Shown: positions 10,270 through 19,971, counted from the first letter of the stretch. The stretch: 64,000 nucleotides of DNA from Pseudomonas sp. PDM18 (GCF_014852585.1 NZ_JACVBX010000015.1:1-64000), one strand, 5' to 3'. The notes: generated by a model not told the origin, from the letters alone. Made by a program: numbers and translations.

Positions 10270-12336
10270 ATGAACAATAACAACAGCCTGCTACGTCACC
10301 TCGCCTGGCTGGCGGTGGCGATAGTCGGTGCATTTGCCTTGGGAGTCGTGGCACTACGTCGCGGCGAAGCCATCAACGCACTGTGGATCGTCGTCGCGGC
10401 GGTTGCCATCTACCTGGTCGCCTACCGCTACTACAGCCTGTTCATCGCCACCAAGGTGATGCAACTGGACGCCAACCGAGCGACCCCTGCGGTCCTCAAC
10501 AACGACGGCCTGGACTACGTCCCGACCAACAAGCACATCCTCTTCGGTCACCACTTCGCTGCCATCGCCGGCGCCGGCCCGCTGGTCGGTCCCGTACTGG
10601 CCGCGCAGATGGGCTACCTGCCCGGCACGCTCTGGCTGATCGCTGGCGTGGTGCTGGCCGGTGCCGTGCAGGATTTCATGGTCCTGTTCATCTCCAGCCG
10701 CCGCAACGGGCGTTCGCTGGGTGAGCTGGTGCGCGAGGAAATGGGGCAGGTGGCGGGGACCATCGCTCTGTTCGGCGCGTTCCTGATCATGATCATCATC
10801 CTCGCGGTGCTCGCGCTGATCGTGGTGAAGGCCCTGGCCGAAAGCCCCTGGGGCATGTTCACCGTGTTGGCGACGATCCCGATCGCGCTGTTCATGGGCG
10901 TGTACATGCGCTACATCCGCCCGGGCCGCATCGGCGAGATTTCCGTGGTCGGCATCATCCTGCTGCTGGGCAGCATCTGGCTCGGTGGCCAGATCGCCGC
11001 CAGCCCCGAGTGGGCCCCGGTGTTCACCTTCCATGGCGTGCAGATCGTCTGGATGCTGATCGCCTACGGCGCAATCGCCTCGGTCCTGCCGGTGTGGCTG
11101 CTGCTGGCGCCGCGTGACTACCTGTCGACCTTCCTCAAGATCGGCACCATCATCGCCCTGGCCATCGGCATCGTGATCGTCTCGCCGGAACTGAAGATGC
11201 CGGCCCTGACCCAGTTCACCGACGGCACCGGCCCGGTTTGGAAGGGCGGCCTGTTCCCGTTCCTGTTCATCACCATCGCCTGTGGCGCCGTCTCCGGCTT
11301 CCACGCGCTGATCTCCTCGGGCACCACGCCCAAGCTGCTCAACCGCGAGCCCGACGCCCGCTACATCGGCTATGGCGGCATGCTGATGGAGTCCTTCGTG
11401 GCCATCATGGCGATGGTCGCCGCCTCGGTCATCGAACCGGGCATCTACTTCGCCATGAACAGCCCGCCGGCTGTGGTCGGCACCGACGTCACCGCAGTGG
11501 CCGCGACCGTCAGCAGCTGGGGCTTCACCATCACCCCGGAAATTCTGACCCAGACCGCCAAGGACATCGGCGAGACCACCATCCTGGCCCGTGCCGGTGG
11601 TGCGCCGACCCTCGCCGTGGGTATTGCCCACATCCTTCACCAGGTGCTGCCGGGTGAGAACACCATGGCCTTCTGGTACCACTTCGCGATCCTCTTCGAG
11701 GCGCTGTTCATCCTCACCGCGGTGGACGCTGGCACCCGTGCCGGGCGCTTCATGCTGCAGGACCTGCTGGGCAACTTCGTCCCGGCGCTGAAGAAGACCG
11801 AATCCTGGACCGCCAACATCATCGGCACCGGCGGCTGCGTCGCGCTGTGGGGCTGGCTGCTGTACCAGGGGGTGGTCGATCCGCTGGGCGGCATCAACAC
11901 GCTGTGGCCGCTGTTCGGCATCTCCAACCAGATGCTCGCCGGTATCGCGCTGATGCTCTCCACCGTCGTGCTGATCAAGATGAAGCGCCAGCAGTACGTC
12001 TGGGTAACCGCCCTGCCGGCCGCCTGGCTGTTGATCTGCACCACCACCGCCGGCCTGATCAAGCTGTTCGACAGCAACCCGGCTGTGGGCTTCATCGCGC
12101 TGGGCAAGAAGTACTCCGCCGGCCTGGACGCCGGTCAGATCATCGCCCCGGCCAAGGACATCGGCCAGATGCAGCACGTGATGATGAACGCCTACATCAA
12201 CGCCGGCCTCACCGTGCTGTTCCTGCTGGTGGTGTTCAGCGTGCTGGTGTACGCGATCAAGGTGGGCGCCAGCGCCTGGACCAAGAAGGAGCGCACCGAC
12301 AAGGAAGCGCCGTTCCAGCCGATCCCGGACGCCTGA
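10270..12336 (+). CDS. cstA: carbon starvation protein CstA (peptide/pyruvate transporter family)
   Basis: A 688-residue polytopic inner-membrane protein of the CstA family, with the N-terminal CstA domain (FGHHFAAIAGAGPLVGPVLAAQMGYLPGT near residues 95-125) and about 16-18 hydrophobic segments. Members import peptides or pyruvate when preferred carbon runs out. The next gene is ybdD 12 bp on, then a yjiA-type GTPase, the arrangement of E. coli btsT(yjiY)-yjiX-yjiA. The start is ATG 10270; codons 2-6 form an A-rich Hfq/Crc-type motif, listed separately. The 139-bp upstream region has no clear operator. Confidence 0.92.
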   Translation: MNNNNSLLRHLAWLAVAIVGAFALGVVALRRGEAINALWIVVAAVAIYLVAYRYYSLFIATKVMQLDANRATPAVLNNDGLDYVPTNKHILFGHHFAAIAGAGPLVGPVLAAQMGYLPGTLWLIAGVVLAGAVQDFMVLFISSRRNGRSLGELVREEMGQVAGTIALFGAFLIMIIILAVLALIVVKALAESPWGMFTVLATIPIALFMGVYMRYIRPGRIGEISVVGIILLLGSIWLGGQIAASPEWAPVFTFHGVQIVWMLIAYGAIASVLPVWLLLAPRDYLSTFLKIGTIIALAIGIVIVSPELKMPALTQFTDGTGPVWKGGLFPFLFITIACGAVSGFHALISSGTTPKLLNREPDARYIGYGGMLMESFVAIMAMVAASVIEPGIYFAMNSPPAVVGTDVTAVAATVSSWGFTITPEILTQTAKDIGETTILARAGGAPTLAVGIAHILHQVLPGENTMAFWYHFAILFEALFILTAVDAGTRAGRFMLQDLLGNFVPALKKTESWTANIIGTGGCVALWGWLLYQGVVDPLGGINTLWPLFGISNQMLAGIALMLSTVVLIKMKRQQYVWVTALPAAWLLICTTTAGLIKLFDSNPAVGFIALGKKYSAGLDAGQIIAPAKDIGQMQHVMMNAYINAGLTVLFLLVVFSVLVYAIKVGASAWTKKERTDKEAPFQPIPDA
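10273..10286 (+). promoter_or_regulatory. putative Hfq/Crc catabolite-activity motif at the cstA start
   Basis: Right after the ATG the mRNA reads AACAATAACAACAG, which satisfies the AAnAAnAA repeat bound by Hfq with Crc in pseudomonads. A site at the initiation region would let preferred carbon sources block translation. Its presence is observed; its function is inferred. Confidence 0.5.
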
Positions 12337-12348
12337 CGGAGGAGCATC

Positions 12349-12552
12349 ATGTTCAACGACCTCAGCCGCATGGGTAAGTATCTTGGGCAAGCTGCCCGCA
12401 TGCTGGTCGGCATGCCCGATTACGACACCTACGTTCAGCACATGCAGAACAAGCACCCGGACAAGACTCCGATGACCTACGAGGAGTTCTTCCGCGAGCG
12501 CCAGGAGGCGCGCTACGGTGGCGGCAAGGGACGGCCGATCCGCTGCTGTTGA
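12349..12552 (+). CDS. ybdD: YbdD/YjiX-family small protein (DUF466)
   Basis: A 67-residue protein with the family pattern [21 protein letters not shown] and [17 protein letters not shown], ending in RCC. It always accompanies CstA-type transporters in the genomes I recall and is thought to assist them; its mechanism is unknown. It starts at ATG 12349 behind GGAGG (12338-12343). Confidence 0.9.
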   Translation: MFNDLSRMGKYLGQAARMLVGMPDYDTYVQHMQNKHPDKTPMTYEEFFRERQEARYGGGKGRPIRCC

Positions 12553-12556
12553 CGCG

Positions 12557-12679
12557 ATGAAACTGGCTGCGTGGCCGATGCTGCGTTGCCAGCGGCCGGA
12601 AAAATGCTCATCTACTGAAGTAGACTCCGCTTTTCCCGGCCACTGGCTCCTTGCCTCGCCTGCCTCGCCGACGTTTCAT
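12557..12679. repeat. long palindromic intergenic element (copy B)
   Basis: Outer arms ATGAAAC (12557-12563) and GTTTCAT (12673-12679) enclose a long hairpin CCAGCGGCCGGAAAA (from 12589) / TTTTCCCGGCCACTGG (to 12646). The tip TGCTCATCTACT-gaa-GTAGACTCCGC is the same motif as in copy A at 7486-7512, while the arms differ. Confidence 0.7.
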
Positions 12680-12690
12680 AAGTAGAGATG

Positions 12691-12721
12691 CGGGCCGCGA
12701 GCGATCGCGGCCCGTTTTCAT
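12691..12721 (+). terminator. rho-independent terminator after cstA-ybdD
   Basis: CGGGCCGCG-agcgat-CGCGGCCCG followed by TTTTCATTT. It separates cstA-ybdD from the GTPase gene. Confidence 0.8.
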
Positions 12722-12759
12722 TTCCGCCCGTTTTTCATTCTGATTGCCTGGAAGTTTCC

Positions 12760-13758
12760 ATGACCGATTCCGCAAGCGCGCCGCAGATTCCGGTGACCGT
12801 CCTCACCGGCTTCCTCGGGGCCGGCAAGACCACCCTGCTCAAGCACATCCTCAAGGCCGAACATGGCCTGAAGATCGCCGTGATCGAGAACGAATTCAGC
12901 GACACGCCGATCGACGCTCAGCTGCTCGGCGACGACGCAGTGCAGGTGACGACGCTGTCCAACGGCTGCGTCTGCTGCACCATCAATAGCGACCTGGAGC
13001 GGGCGCTGTACGTCCTGCTGGAACGCCGCGACAATGGCGAGCTGGACTTCGACCGCGTGGTGATCGAGTGCACCGGCCTGGCCGATCCAGCGCCGGTGGC
13101 GCAGACCTTCTTCGTCGACGAGACGTTGCGCGAGCGCTACCTGCTCGACGGCATCATCACCCTGGTGGACGCCGCCAACGCCGACCGCCACCTGCAGGAG
13201 GCCATTGCCCAGGCCCAGGTCGGCTTCGGCGACCGCATCCTGGTGAGCAAGCGCGACCTGGTGTCGCCCGAACAGTTCGAGGCGCTGGTGGAGCGCCTGC
13301 AGCGCATCAACCGTCGTGCGGAAATCCACGCGGTGGAGCATGGCGCCATCGAACTGGAACGCCTGCTCGACGTGCGCGGTTTCAACCTCAATGCCGAGCT
13401 CGGCCTGCGCCCGCTGCTGCGTCCCGTACGCCCGGCGGCGGACACCACTGACCGCATCACCACCCTGGTGCTGCGCAGCGACAACCCGCTGGATATCGAG
13501 CACCTCAGCGAGTTCATGGACGACCTGCTGCAATGGCACGGCAACTCGCTGCTGCGCTACAAGGGCGTGCTGAACATCGCCGGCGAGGAGCGTCGCCTGG
13601 TGTTCCAGGGCGTGTTGCGGCTGTATGGCTTCGACTGGGATACGCCGTGGAAGGGCAACGAGCAGCGCGAGAGCGTGATCGTCTTCATCGGCGACAACCT
13701 GCCCGAAGAGGAAATCCGCCGGGGCTTCGATCGCATCACGGGCGGCCCGACCGCCTGA
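12760..13758 (+). CDS. yjiA: CobW/YjiA-family GTPase (metallochaperone type)
   Basis: A 332-residue G3E-family GTPase. It has the Walker A GFLGAGKTT (about residues 17-25), the metal-binding CxCC motif in NGCVCC (about 68-73), an ECTGLADP switch region, SKRDL as the guanine-specificity motif and a C-terminal CobW_C domain. These proteins bind Zn or other transition metals and are thought to deliver them to client proteins; the client here is unknown. The location after cstA-ybdD matches the btsT-yjiX-yjiA order of E. coli. Start ATG 12760 (MTDSASAPQIPVTVLTGF); an upstream in-frame ATG at 12688 lies in the terminator. Confidence 0.88.
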   Translation: MTDSASAPQIPVTVLTGFLGAGKTTLLKHILKAEHGLKIAVIENEFSDTPIDAQLLGDDAVQVTTLSNGCVCCTINSDLERALYVLLERRDNGELDFDRVVIECTGLADPAPVAQTFFVDETLRERYLLDGIITLVDAANADRHLQEAIAQAQVGFGDRILVSKRDLVSPEQFEALVERLQRINRRAEIHAVEHGAIELERLLDVRGFNLNAELGLRPLLRPVRPAADTTDRITTLVLRSDNPLDIEHLSEFMDDLLQWHGNSLLRYKGVLNIAGEERRLVFQGVLRLYGFDWDTPWKGNEQRESVIVFIGDNLPEEEIRRGFDRITGGPTA

Positions 13759-13761
13759 ATG

Positions 13762-13793
13762 AAAAACGCCCGGCCTGTGCCGGGCGTTTTTCT
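13762..13793 (+). terminator. rho-independent terminator after the CobW-type GTPase
   Basis: AAAAACGCCCGGC-ctgt-GCCGGGCGTTTTT; symmetrical A and T tracts suggest it works in both directions. Confidence 0.9.
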
Positions 13794-13804
13794 CTGCGCG
13801 CTTT

Positions 13805-13884
13805 ACGTAGGGCGCATAACGCGCCAGCGTTATCCGTCGTCTGGGTTGTGGCGGATAACCTGTTCCAGGTTACGCGCCCTACGT
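13805..13884. repeat. pseudomonad REP-like palindrome (GTAGGGCG type)
   Basis: The 11-bp outer arms ACGTAGGGCGC (13805-13815) and GCGCCCTACGT (13874-13884) are perfect; inside are ATAACGC/GCGTTAT and GTTATCCG/CGGATAAC arms. The same family, with GGCGGATAA arms, recurs at 18664-18741. Confidence 0.75.
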
Positions 13885-13905
13885 TCCACGTTGGTGGGCA
13901 GCGGC

Positions 13906-14592
13906 TCAGCCGCCGATCAGATGCTTGAGCGGGTGGTAATCCGCCTTCAGGTTTCCCGCCGCCTTGAGGATGGCCTGCTCGATCGCGTTCAGGTGCATGC
14001 AGGTCAGCTCGATGGCCGCCGCCTGGTTGCCTGACTCGATGTACTCGATCAGCCGCTGGTGCTCATTGCCGCGGCAGGTCTCGTGCTGGTCGTCGTCCAG
14101 GGTGGTGGCGTAGAGCGAGGCGCGCTCGATCAGCTTGCGGAAGAAGTCCAGCAGCACCGGGTTGTTCAGCGCCGCTGCCAGCTTCAGGTGGAACTCGCCC
14201 AGCAGGTGGACGAACCGCGCGTGGTCGTGGTCGTGGGTCGCCTCTTCCAGCGCCACGTGGTCGCGCAGGTCCTGGATGATCGCGCTGTCGGCGCGGCGGC
14301 AAAGTTCGCTGACGATACCGATCTCGATAAGCCGCCGCGTTTCGAACAGCGAGCGGATCTCCTCGTCGCTGGGTAACGCCACCCATGCACCCTTGTTGAG
14401 CGCGCTGGAAACCAGCCCGTCCGCTTCCAGATGTTTCAGCGCCGCGCGCACCGAAGTGCGGCTGACCTTGAACAATTCCGCCAACGCCGCCTCGCCCAGC
14501 TTCATGCCAGGGCGCAGGGTGCGCTTGCTGATTGCCTCGTAAACCCCTTGGTAGACGCGTTCCACCGTGGACTCGGGGTGATTCTCCGCCAT
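13906..14592 (-). CDS. GntR-family (FCD domain) transcriptional regulator
   Basis: A 228-residue regulator with an N-terminal winged helix-turn-helix (residues about 10-75, LAELFKVSRTSVRAALKHLEADGLV) and a C-terminal FCD ligand-binding domain (about 90-215; ETRRLIEIGIVSELC and the metal-site His of LLGEFHLKLA). It is divergent from the ABC transporter genes (140-bp gap), so it probably controls that operon and itself. FCD regulators usually sense an organic acid or amine linked to the pathway. Start ATG 14592, supported by MAENHPESTVERVYQGV. Confidence 0.88.
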   Translation of the reverse strand: MAENHPESTVERVYQGVYEAISKRTLRPGMKLGEAALAELFKVSRTSVRAALKHLEADGLVSSALNKGAWVALPSDEEIRSLFETRRLIEIGIVSELCRRADSAIIQDLRDHVALEEATHDHDHARFVHLLGEFHLKLAAALNNPVLLDFFRKLIERASLYATTLDDDQHETCRGNEHQRLIEYIESGNQAAAIELTCMHLNAIEQAILKAAGNLKADYHPLKHLIGG

Positions 14593-14688
14593 GAGCGACT
14601 CCGCCTCTTGCTTGACCCATCAAAGGATGCCGCAAAACCGTCCGTGCAAAACCAGTTGCAGAAGAAAAATACATACGCTATTTCTAGA

Positions 14689-14711
14689 TTGCATTCAAAT
14701 ATTGCATACAA
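14689..14711. promoter_or_regulatory. putative GntR/FCD operator (tandem TTG-N4-CAA)
   Basis: Two near-identical half-palindromes, TTGCATTCAA (14689-14698) and TTGCATACAA (14702-14711), lie in tandem with centres 13 bp apart between the divergent regulator and transporter genes. The TTG-N4-CAA pattern resembles known FCD-type sites. A further TGCAA-N6-TTGCA palindrome is at 14645-14660. Confidence 0.45.
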
Positions 14712-14717
14712 AAACAA
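14710..14717 (+). promoter_or_regulatory. possible Hfq/Crc motif next to the Shine-Dalgarno of the ABC ATPase gene
   Basis: AAAAACAA fits AAnAAnAA and abuts the GAGG ribosome-binding site (14718-14721) of the ATPase gene. It suggests catabolite repression of the uptake operon, as is common for pseudomonad nitrogen/carbon importers. Confidence 0.35.
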
Positions 14718-14732
14718 GAGGAATGCACCAAA

Positions 14733-15803
<1,071 letters not shown>

Positions 15804-15804
15804 A

Positions 15805-16716
15805 ATGAACGAGTCGCCCACCACTCGCCGCCTCTTGCTGCTCAGCCCGGTGGCGCTGACGCTGCTCGGGCTGATCGCCATCCCGCTGGCGATCATGGGT
15901 TACATCAGCCTGCTGCCGCGCAACCTCTACGGCGGCGTCGACTGGCACGCTGACTGGCAGATCCAGAGCTACGTGCAGCTGTTCTTCCAGGAAGACTTCG
16001 ACGGCAACCTGGAGCTGAACTGGGTCTACGCCCAGGCGCTGCTGCGCTCGCTGTTCCAGGCCGGTGGCACCACGCTGCTGTGCTTCCTCTTCGGCTTCCC
16101 GGTGGCGCTGTGGATGACCAGCCTCAGCGAGCGTTCGCGCAACCTGATGGTGCTGCTGATCACCATCCCGTTCTGGACCAACCTGCTGATCCGCAACTAC
16201 GCCTGGCTGATCATCCTGCGCGAGCACGGCTGGATCGCCCAGTCGGTCAACGCGCTGTTCCCCCAGGCTGGCGGCATCACACTGCTGTACAACGACTTCG
16301 CCGTCTGCGTCGGGCTGGTCTACAGCTTCCTGCCGTTCATGATCCTGCCGATCTACTCGACCCTGGAGAAGCTCGACTGGCGCCTGGTCGAGGCCGCCTA
16401 TGACCTCGGCGCCAACCGCTGGAAGGCGTTGCAGCGGGTGATCCTGCCGCTGTCCATGCCCGGCGTGATCGCCGGCTCCCTGCTGGTGTTCGTCCCGAGC
16501 CTGGGCGCTTTCATCACCCCGGCGATCCTCGGCGGCGGCAAGACCCTGATGATCGGCAACCTGATCCAGCAGCAGTTCGGCACCGCGCGCAACTGGCCCC
16601 TGGGCGGTTCGCTGTCGTTCCTGCTGCTGGCGATCATGCTCCTCGCCCTGATCGCGTTCGCCCTGTATAGCCGCCGCGCCGCCAAGGCCGTCCACCTGGG
16701 AGGAGCCAACGCATGA
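15805..16716 (+). CDS. polyamine-type ABC importer, permease 1 (PotB-like)
   Basis: A 303-residue permease with six predicted membrane helices and the BPD_transp_1 EAA loop (EAAYDLGANRWKALQRVILPL, about 195-215) that contacts the ATPase. A large periplasmic loop follows TM1 (about 30-80), as in PotB. The start at ATG 15805 lies 1 bp after the upstream stop and its end overlaps the next permease by 4 bp (ATGA), so the cluster is translationally coupled. Confidence 0.9.
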   Translation: MNESPTTRRLLLLSPVALTLLGLIAIPLAIMGYISLLPRNLYGGVDWHADWQIQSYVQLFFQEDFDGNLELNWVYAQALLRSLFQAGGTTLLCFLFGFPVALWMTSLSERSRNLMVLLITIPFWTNLLIRNYAWLIILREHGWIAQSVNALFPQAGGITLLYNDFAVCVGLVYSFLPFMILPIYSTLEKLDWRLVEAAYDLGANRWKALQRVILPLSMPGVIAGSLLVFVPSLGAFITPAILGGGKTLMIGNLIQQQFGTARNWPLGGSLSFLLLAIMLLALIAFALYSRRAAKAVHLGGANA

Positions 16717-17504
16717 TCGCCCAGCACCTGAAGAAACTGCCCGGCACCCGCGAAACCAGCCTGCTGGTCCTGGCCTACCTGTACCTGCCGATCCTCGTGC
16801 TGATCGGCTACAGCTTCAACGCCAACCGTTCGGCCACCGTATGGACCGAATTCTCCTTCGCCTGGTACGGCAAGATAGTCGCCAACCCCTCGATCCAGGC
16901 GGCGGCGTTCAACTCGCTGGTGGTCGCCGGTTTCGCAACCGTGCTGTCCACGGCGATCGCCCTGGCGGCGGCGCTGGCGACCTCGCGGCCGTTCTACGGG
17001 CGGCGGCTGGTGGAGGGCGGCATCAACCTGCCGCTGATCCTGCCGGAGATCGTCATCGCGGTGGCCACGTTGCTGCTGTTCATGTCCCTGGGCATCAAGC
17101 TGGGCCTGATGACGGTGATCGTCGCCCACGTCGGCTTCTGCATTCCCTTCGCCTACCTGCCGATCCGTGCACGCCTGAACGACCTGGACAAGAGCCTGCT
17201 GGAAGCTGCCGGCGACCTCTACGCCAGTCCTTACCAGGTGTTCCGCCGGGTGACCCTGCCGCTGCTGTGGCCGGCGGTGCTGTCCGGCGCGGTGCTGGCG
17301 TTCGTGGTCAGCCTCGACGATTTCATCATGACCTTCTTCGTCGCTGGCCCCGGCTCGACGACGCTGCCGGTCTACATCTTCTCGGCCATCAAGGCCGGGG
17401 TGACACCTGAGATCAATGCAATCTCGACCCTCATGCTGGTGATTTCCATCGTCCTCGTAGTGCTGTCGTACTGGCTCGGCCAGCGCGGCAAACCGGACGC
17501 CTGA
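16713..17504 (+). CDS. polyamine-type ABC importer, permease 2 (PotC-like)
   Basis: A 263-residue permease with six hydrophobic helices and the EAA motif LLEAAGDLYASPYQVFRRV (about 163-181). PotC-type features include SLDDFIMTFFVAGPG in the fifth-helix region. It starts at ATG 16713 within the stop of permease 1. Confidence 0.9.
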   Translation: MIAQHLKKLPGTRETSLLVLAYLYLPILVLIGYSFNANRSATVWTEFSFAWYGKIVANPSIQAAAFNSLVVAGFATVLSTAIALAAALATSRPFYGRRLVEGGINLPLILPEIVIAVATLLLFMSLGIKLGLMTVIVAHVGFCIPFAYLPIRARLNDLDKSLLEAAGDLYASPYQVFRRVTLPLLWPAVLSGAVLAFVVSLDDFIMTFFVAGPGSTTLPVYIFSAIKAGVTPEINAISTLMLVISIVLVVLSYWLGQRGKPDA

Positions 17505-17553
17505 TCAAGACTGCCAACCTTTCGTTTTCTGACCTTTTATTTCGGAGAGCCAC

Positions 17554-18606
17554 ATGAAGTTGAATGCCCTGCGTCACGGCCTTGCCGGTTTGTCCCTCGC
17601 TCTGCTGGCTGCGGGCGTTGCCCGGGCCGAAGAGCCCAAGCAACTGTTCTTCTACAACTGGACCGACTATTACCCGGTGGAGTTGCTGGCCAAGTTCGAG
17701 AAGGAGACCGGCATCAAGGTCACCATGGACGGCTACGACAGCAACGAAACCCTGCTGGCGAAGCTGCAGGCCGGCGGCGCCGCGTACGACGTGATCGTGC
17801 CGTCGCACTCGATCATGCAGACGCTGATCAAGCAGGACCTGCTGCTGGAAATCGACACGCCCAAGCTGGCCAACTTCCAGTTCGTCAAACCGGCGTTCCG
17901 CGACCCGGGCTTCGACCCCGGCCGCAAGTACTCGGCGCCCTACCTTTGGGGCACCACCGGTTTCTCCTACGACAGTGCGCGGGTGCCGGGTGGCAAGCTG
18001 GATGACTCGTGGAAGGAATTCTTCGAGCCGCGTCCGGAACTGCAGGGCCAGGTCGCCGCGCTGGATACCCCGAGCAGCTTGATCAACGCCGCCGCGCACT
18101 ACCTCAGCGTCGACGAGTGCACCGAGAACCCGCAGGACGCCAAGAAGATTCTCGAGCTGCTGCAGAAGCAGAAGCCCTTCCTGAAGATGTACAGCTCCGA
18201 CAACACCGTGGACCGCATGGCCTCCGGCGAGGTCGTGCTGATGCAGAACTGGAACGGCTCCACCGCCCGCGCCACGCTGCAGAAGAGCACCATCAAGTAC
18301 GTCTACCCGCGCGAGGGCGTGGCCTCCTTCCAGGACAACTTCGCCGTGCCCAAGAGCGCGCCGCACCCGGAGAACGCCAAGGTCTTCATCAACTGGATGA
18401 TGAAGCCTGAGAACGCCGCCGCGGTGACCAACGCCATCGCCTATTCCAACGGCATCGAGACCGACAAGCTGCTCGACGCCAAGTGGAAGGTGATGGACGC
18501 CATCAACATGCCTGAGGAATACGCGCAGCGTCTGCGCCTGGAAAAGGAATGCAGCAACAAGTCCCGCGAGCTGCAGGACCGCATCTGGTCCAAGCTCAAG
18601 GGCTGA
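17554..18606 (+). CDS. polyamine-type ABC importer, periplasmic binding protein (PotD/PotF-like)
   Basis: A 350-residue binding protein with a signal peptide (LRHGLAGLSLALLAAGVARA, mature start near residue 26). The mature sequence starts with the PotD/PotF hallmark FYNWTDYYPVELLAKFEKETG. Other conserved stretches are VPSHSIMQTLI, QNWNGSTARA and FQDNFAVP; in the last the ligand-binding Asp of PotD is kept while the preceding Trp position looks replaced. That hints at a ligand other than a plain polyamine, which fits the linked deaminases. Start ATG 17554 with GGAG 8 nt upstream; 49 bp after the permease. Confidence 0.88.
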   Translation: MKLNALRHGLAGLSLALLAAGVARAEEPKQLFFYNWTDYYPVELLAKFEKETGIKVTMDGYDSNETLLAKLQAGGAAYDVIVPSHSIMQTLIKQDLLLEIDTPKLANFQFVKPAFRDPGFDPGRKYSAPYLWGTTGFSYDSARVPGGKLDDSWKEFFEPRPELQGQVAALDTPSSLINAAAHYLSVDECTENPQDAKKILELLQKQKPFLKMYSSDNTVDRMASGEVVLMQNWNGSTARATLQKSTIKYVYPREGVASFQDNFAVPKSAPHPENAKVFINWMMKPENAAAVTNAIAYSNGIETDKLLDAKWKVMDAINMPEEYAQRLRLEKECSNKSRELQDRIWSKLKG

Positions 18607-18663
18607 TAGTTGGCCCGGCTACGTGCCGGGCCTGCTCCTACAGGTGTCGTCCCGGTCAACCCC

Positions 18664-18741
18664 GTAGGGCGGATAAAGCGGAACGCTTTATCCGCCGTCG
18701 AGCTCCTCGGCGGATAACCGCGAGCGGTTATTCGCCCGACG
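18664..18741. repeat. pseudomonad REP-like double hairpin
   Basis: Two hairpins in tandem: GGCGGATAAAGCG-gaa-CGCTTTATCCGCC (18668-18696, perfect) and GGCGGATAACCGC-ga-GCGGTTATTCGCC (18709-18736, one mismatch), flanked by CGTAGGGC and GCCCGACG. It separates the transporter genes from the amidohydrolase genes and could attenuate transcription or stabilise the upstream mRNA. Confidence 0.75.
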
Positions 18742-18771
18742 TCATTTATCCGATTTCTGTTCGAGGTCCCC

Positions 18772-19971
18772 ATGACCGACAGCTACTGGCTGCGCAACAT
18801 CCGTCCGCTGGGCAATGCAGCGAAAGACTTCCTCATCCGTGACGGCCGTATCGCCGAACGTCGTACCGCCAGTAACGCCGCGCCGCTGGCCGGCGACATC
18901 GATGGCGGCGGCCAGCTCCTGCTGCCGCCGCTGGTGGAAAGCCACTGCCACCTGGACAAGACCCTCTGGGGCCAACCCTGGCGCCCCAACAGCGCCGGGC
19001 CCACGCTCAAGGACTACATCGCCAACGAGCGCCGCGTACTGCGCGAGATCGAGGCGCCCATCACCGCCCGTGCCGGCGCGCTGCTGGAGCAATGCATCGC
19101 TCGCGGTTCGTTGACCTTCCGCTGCCACGTGGACATCGACCCCGAGCTGGGCCTGCGCCACGTGGTTGCCATGCAGGCGCTGCGCGAGCGCTACGCCGAC
19201 CTGATCGACATGGAGTTCGTGGTCTTCCCGCAGACCGGCCTGGTCAGTCGTCCCGGCACCGCCGAGCTGATGCGCGAGGCACTGGCGCTGGGCGTGGAAA
19301 ATGTCGGCGGCCTCGACCCCTGCGGTATCGACGACGACCCCATTGCCCAGCTCGATATCGTCTTCGGCCTGGCCGTGGAATTCGGCCGTGGCGTGGATAT
19401 CCACCTGCACGACAAGGGCGAACTGGGCCTCTGGCAGATCGCTCGCATCGCCGATTACACCGAGCGCCACGGCCTGCAGGGCAAGGTGATGATCAGCCAC
19501 GCCTACTGCCTGGGCATGGCGCCCTGGGAGCAGGTCGAGCCGCTGGCCGAGCGACTCTCCGAACTGGGCATTTCCCTGATGAGTTCCGCCCCGGCTGACA
19601 CCCCGGTGCCGCCGTTCCTCGCCCTGCGCGAAGCCGGCGTCAACCTGTGCCTGGGCAGCGACGGCATCCGCGATGCCTGGTCGCCCATGGGCAACGGCGA
19701 CATGCTCGAACGCGCCATGTTCCTCGCCTTCCGCTTCGACCTGTGCAAGGACGACGACCTTGCCGCCGCCTTCGCCGCGGCCACCGACAACGGTGCCCGC
19801 GCGCTGGGCCGCGAGCCGGCGCGTATCGAAGTCGGCGCGCCGGCGGACTTCCTCCTGCTACCGGTCGAGACCCTCGGTGAAGCCGTGGTCGCGCGCCCGG
19901 CGCAGCGCCAGGTGTACAAGGCCGGCAAGCTGATCGCCGAGCAGGGTCGCCTCGTGGAGTCGCGTCTGTGA
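18772..19971 (+). CDS. cytosine-deaminase-like amidohydrolase
   Basis: A 399-residue metal-dependent amidohydrolase closest in pattern to CodA-type deaminases. The metal and catalytic motifs are complete: HxH in ESHCHLDKTLW (about residue 61), HLHDKGELG (about 210, metal His and catalytic Glu), SHAYCLG (about 243) and GSDGIRDAWSPMGNGDM (about 300, metal Asp). Cytosine/isocytosine or creatinine-like N-heterocycles are typical substrates of this branch; the actual one is unknown. Start ATG 18772 behind CGAGGTCCCC. The next gene overlaps it by 4 bp. Confidence 0.83.
   Translation: MTDSYWLRNIRPLGNAAKDFLIRDGRIAERRTASNAAPLAGDIDGGGQLLLPPLVESHCHLDKTLWGQPWRPNSAGPTLKDYIANERRVLREIEAPITARAGALLEQCIARGSLTFRCHVDIDPELGLRHVVAMQALRERYADLIDMEFVVFPQTGLVSRPGTAELMREALALGVENVGGLDPCGIDDDPIAQLDIVFGLAVEFGRGVDIHLHDKGELGLWQIARIADYTERHGLQGKVMISHAYCLGMAPWEQVEPLAERLSELGISLMSSAPADTPVPPFLALREAGVNLCLGSDGIRDAWSPMGNGDMLERAMFLAFRFDLCKDDDLAAAFAAATDNGARALGREPARIEVGAPADFLLLPVETLGEAVVARPAQRQVYKAGKLIAEQGRLVESRL

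Noticed and set aside
10354-12456. 700-codon open frame on the minus strand opposite cstA
   Set aside because: His/Gln/Asp/Gly-rich translation without family features, lying exactly antisense to a well-supported gene; typical of GC-rich codon bias.
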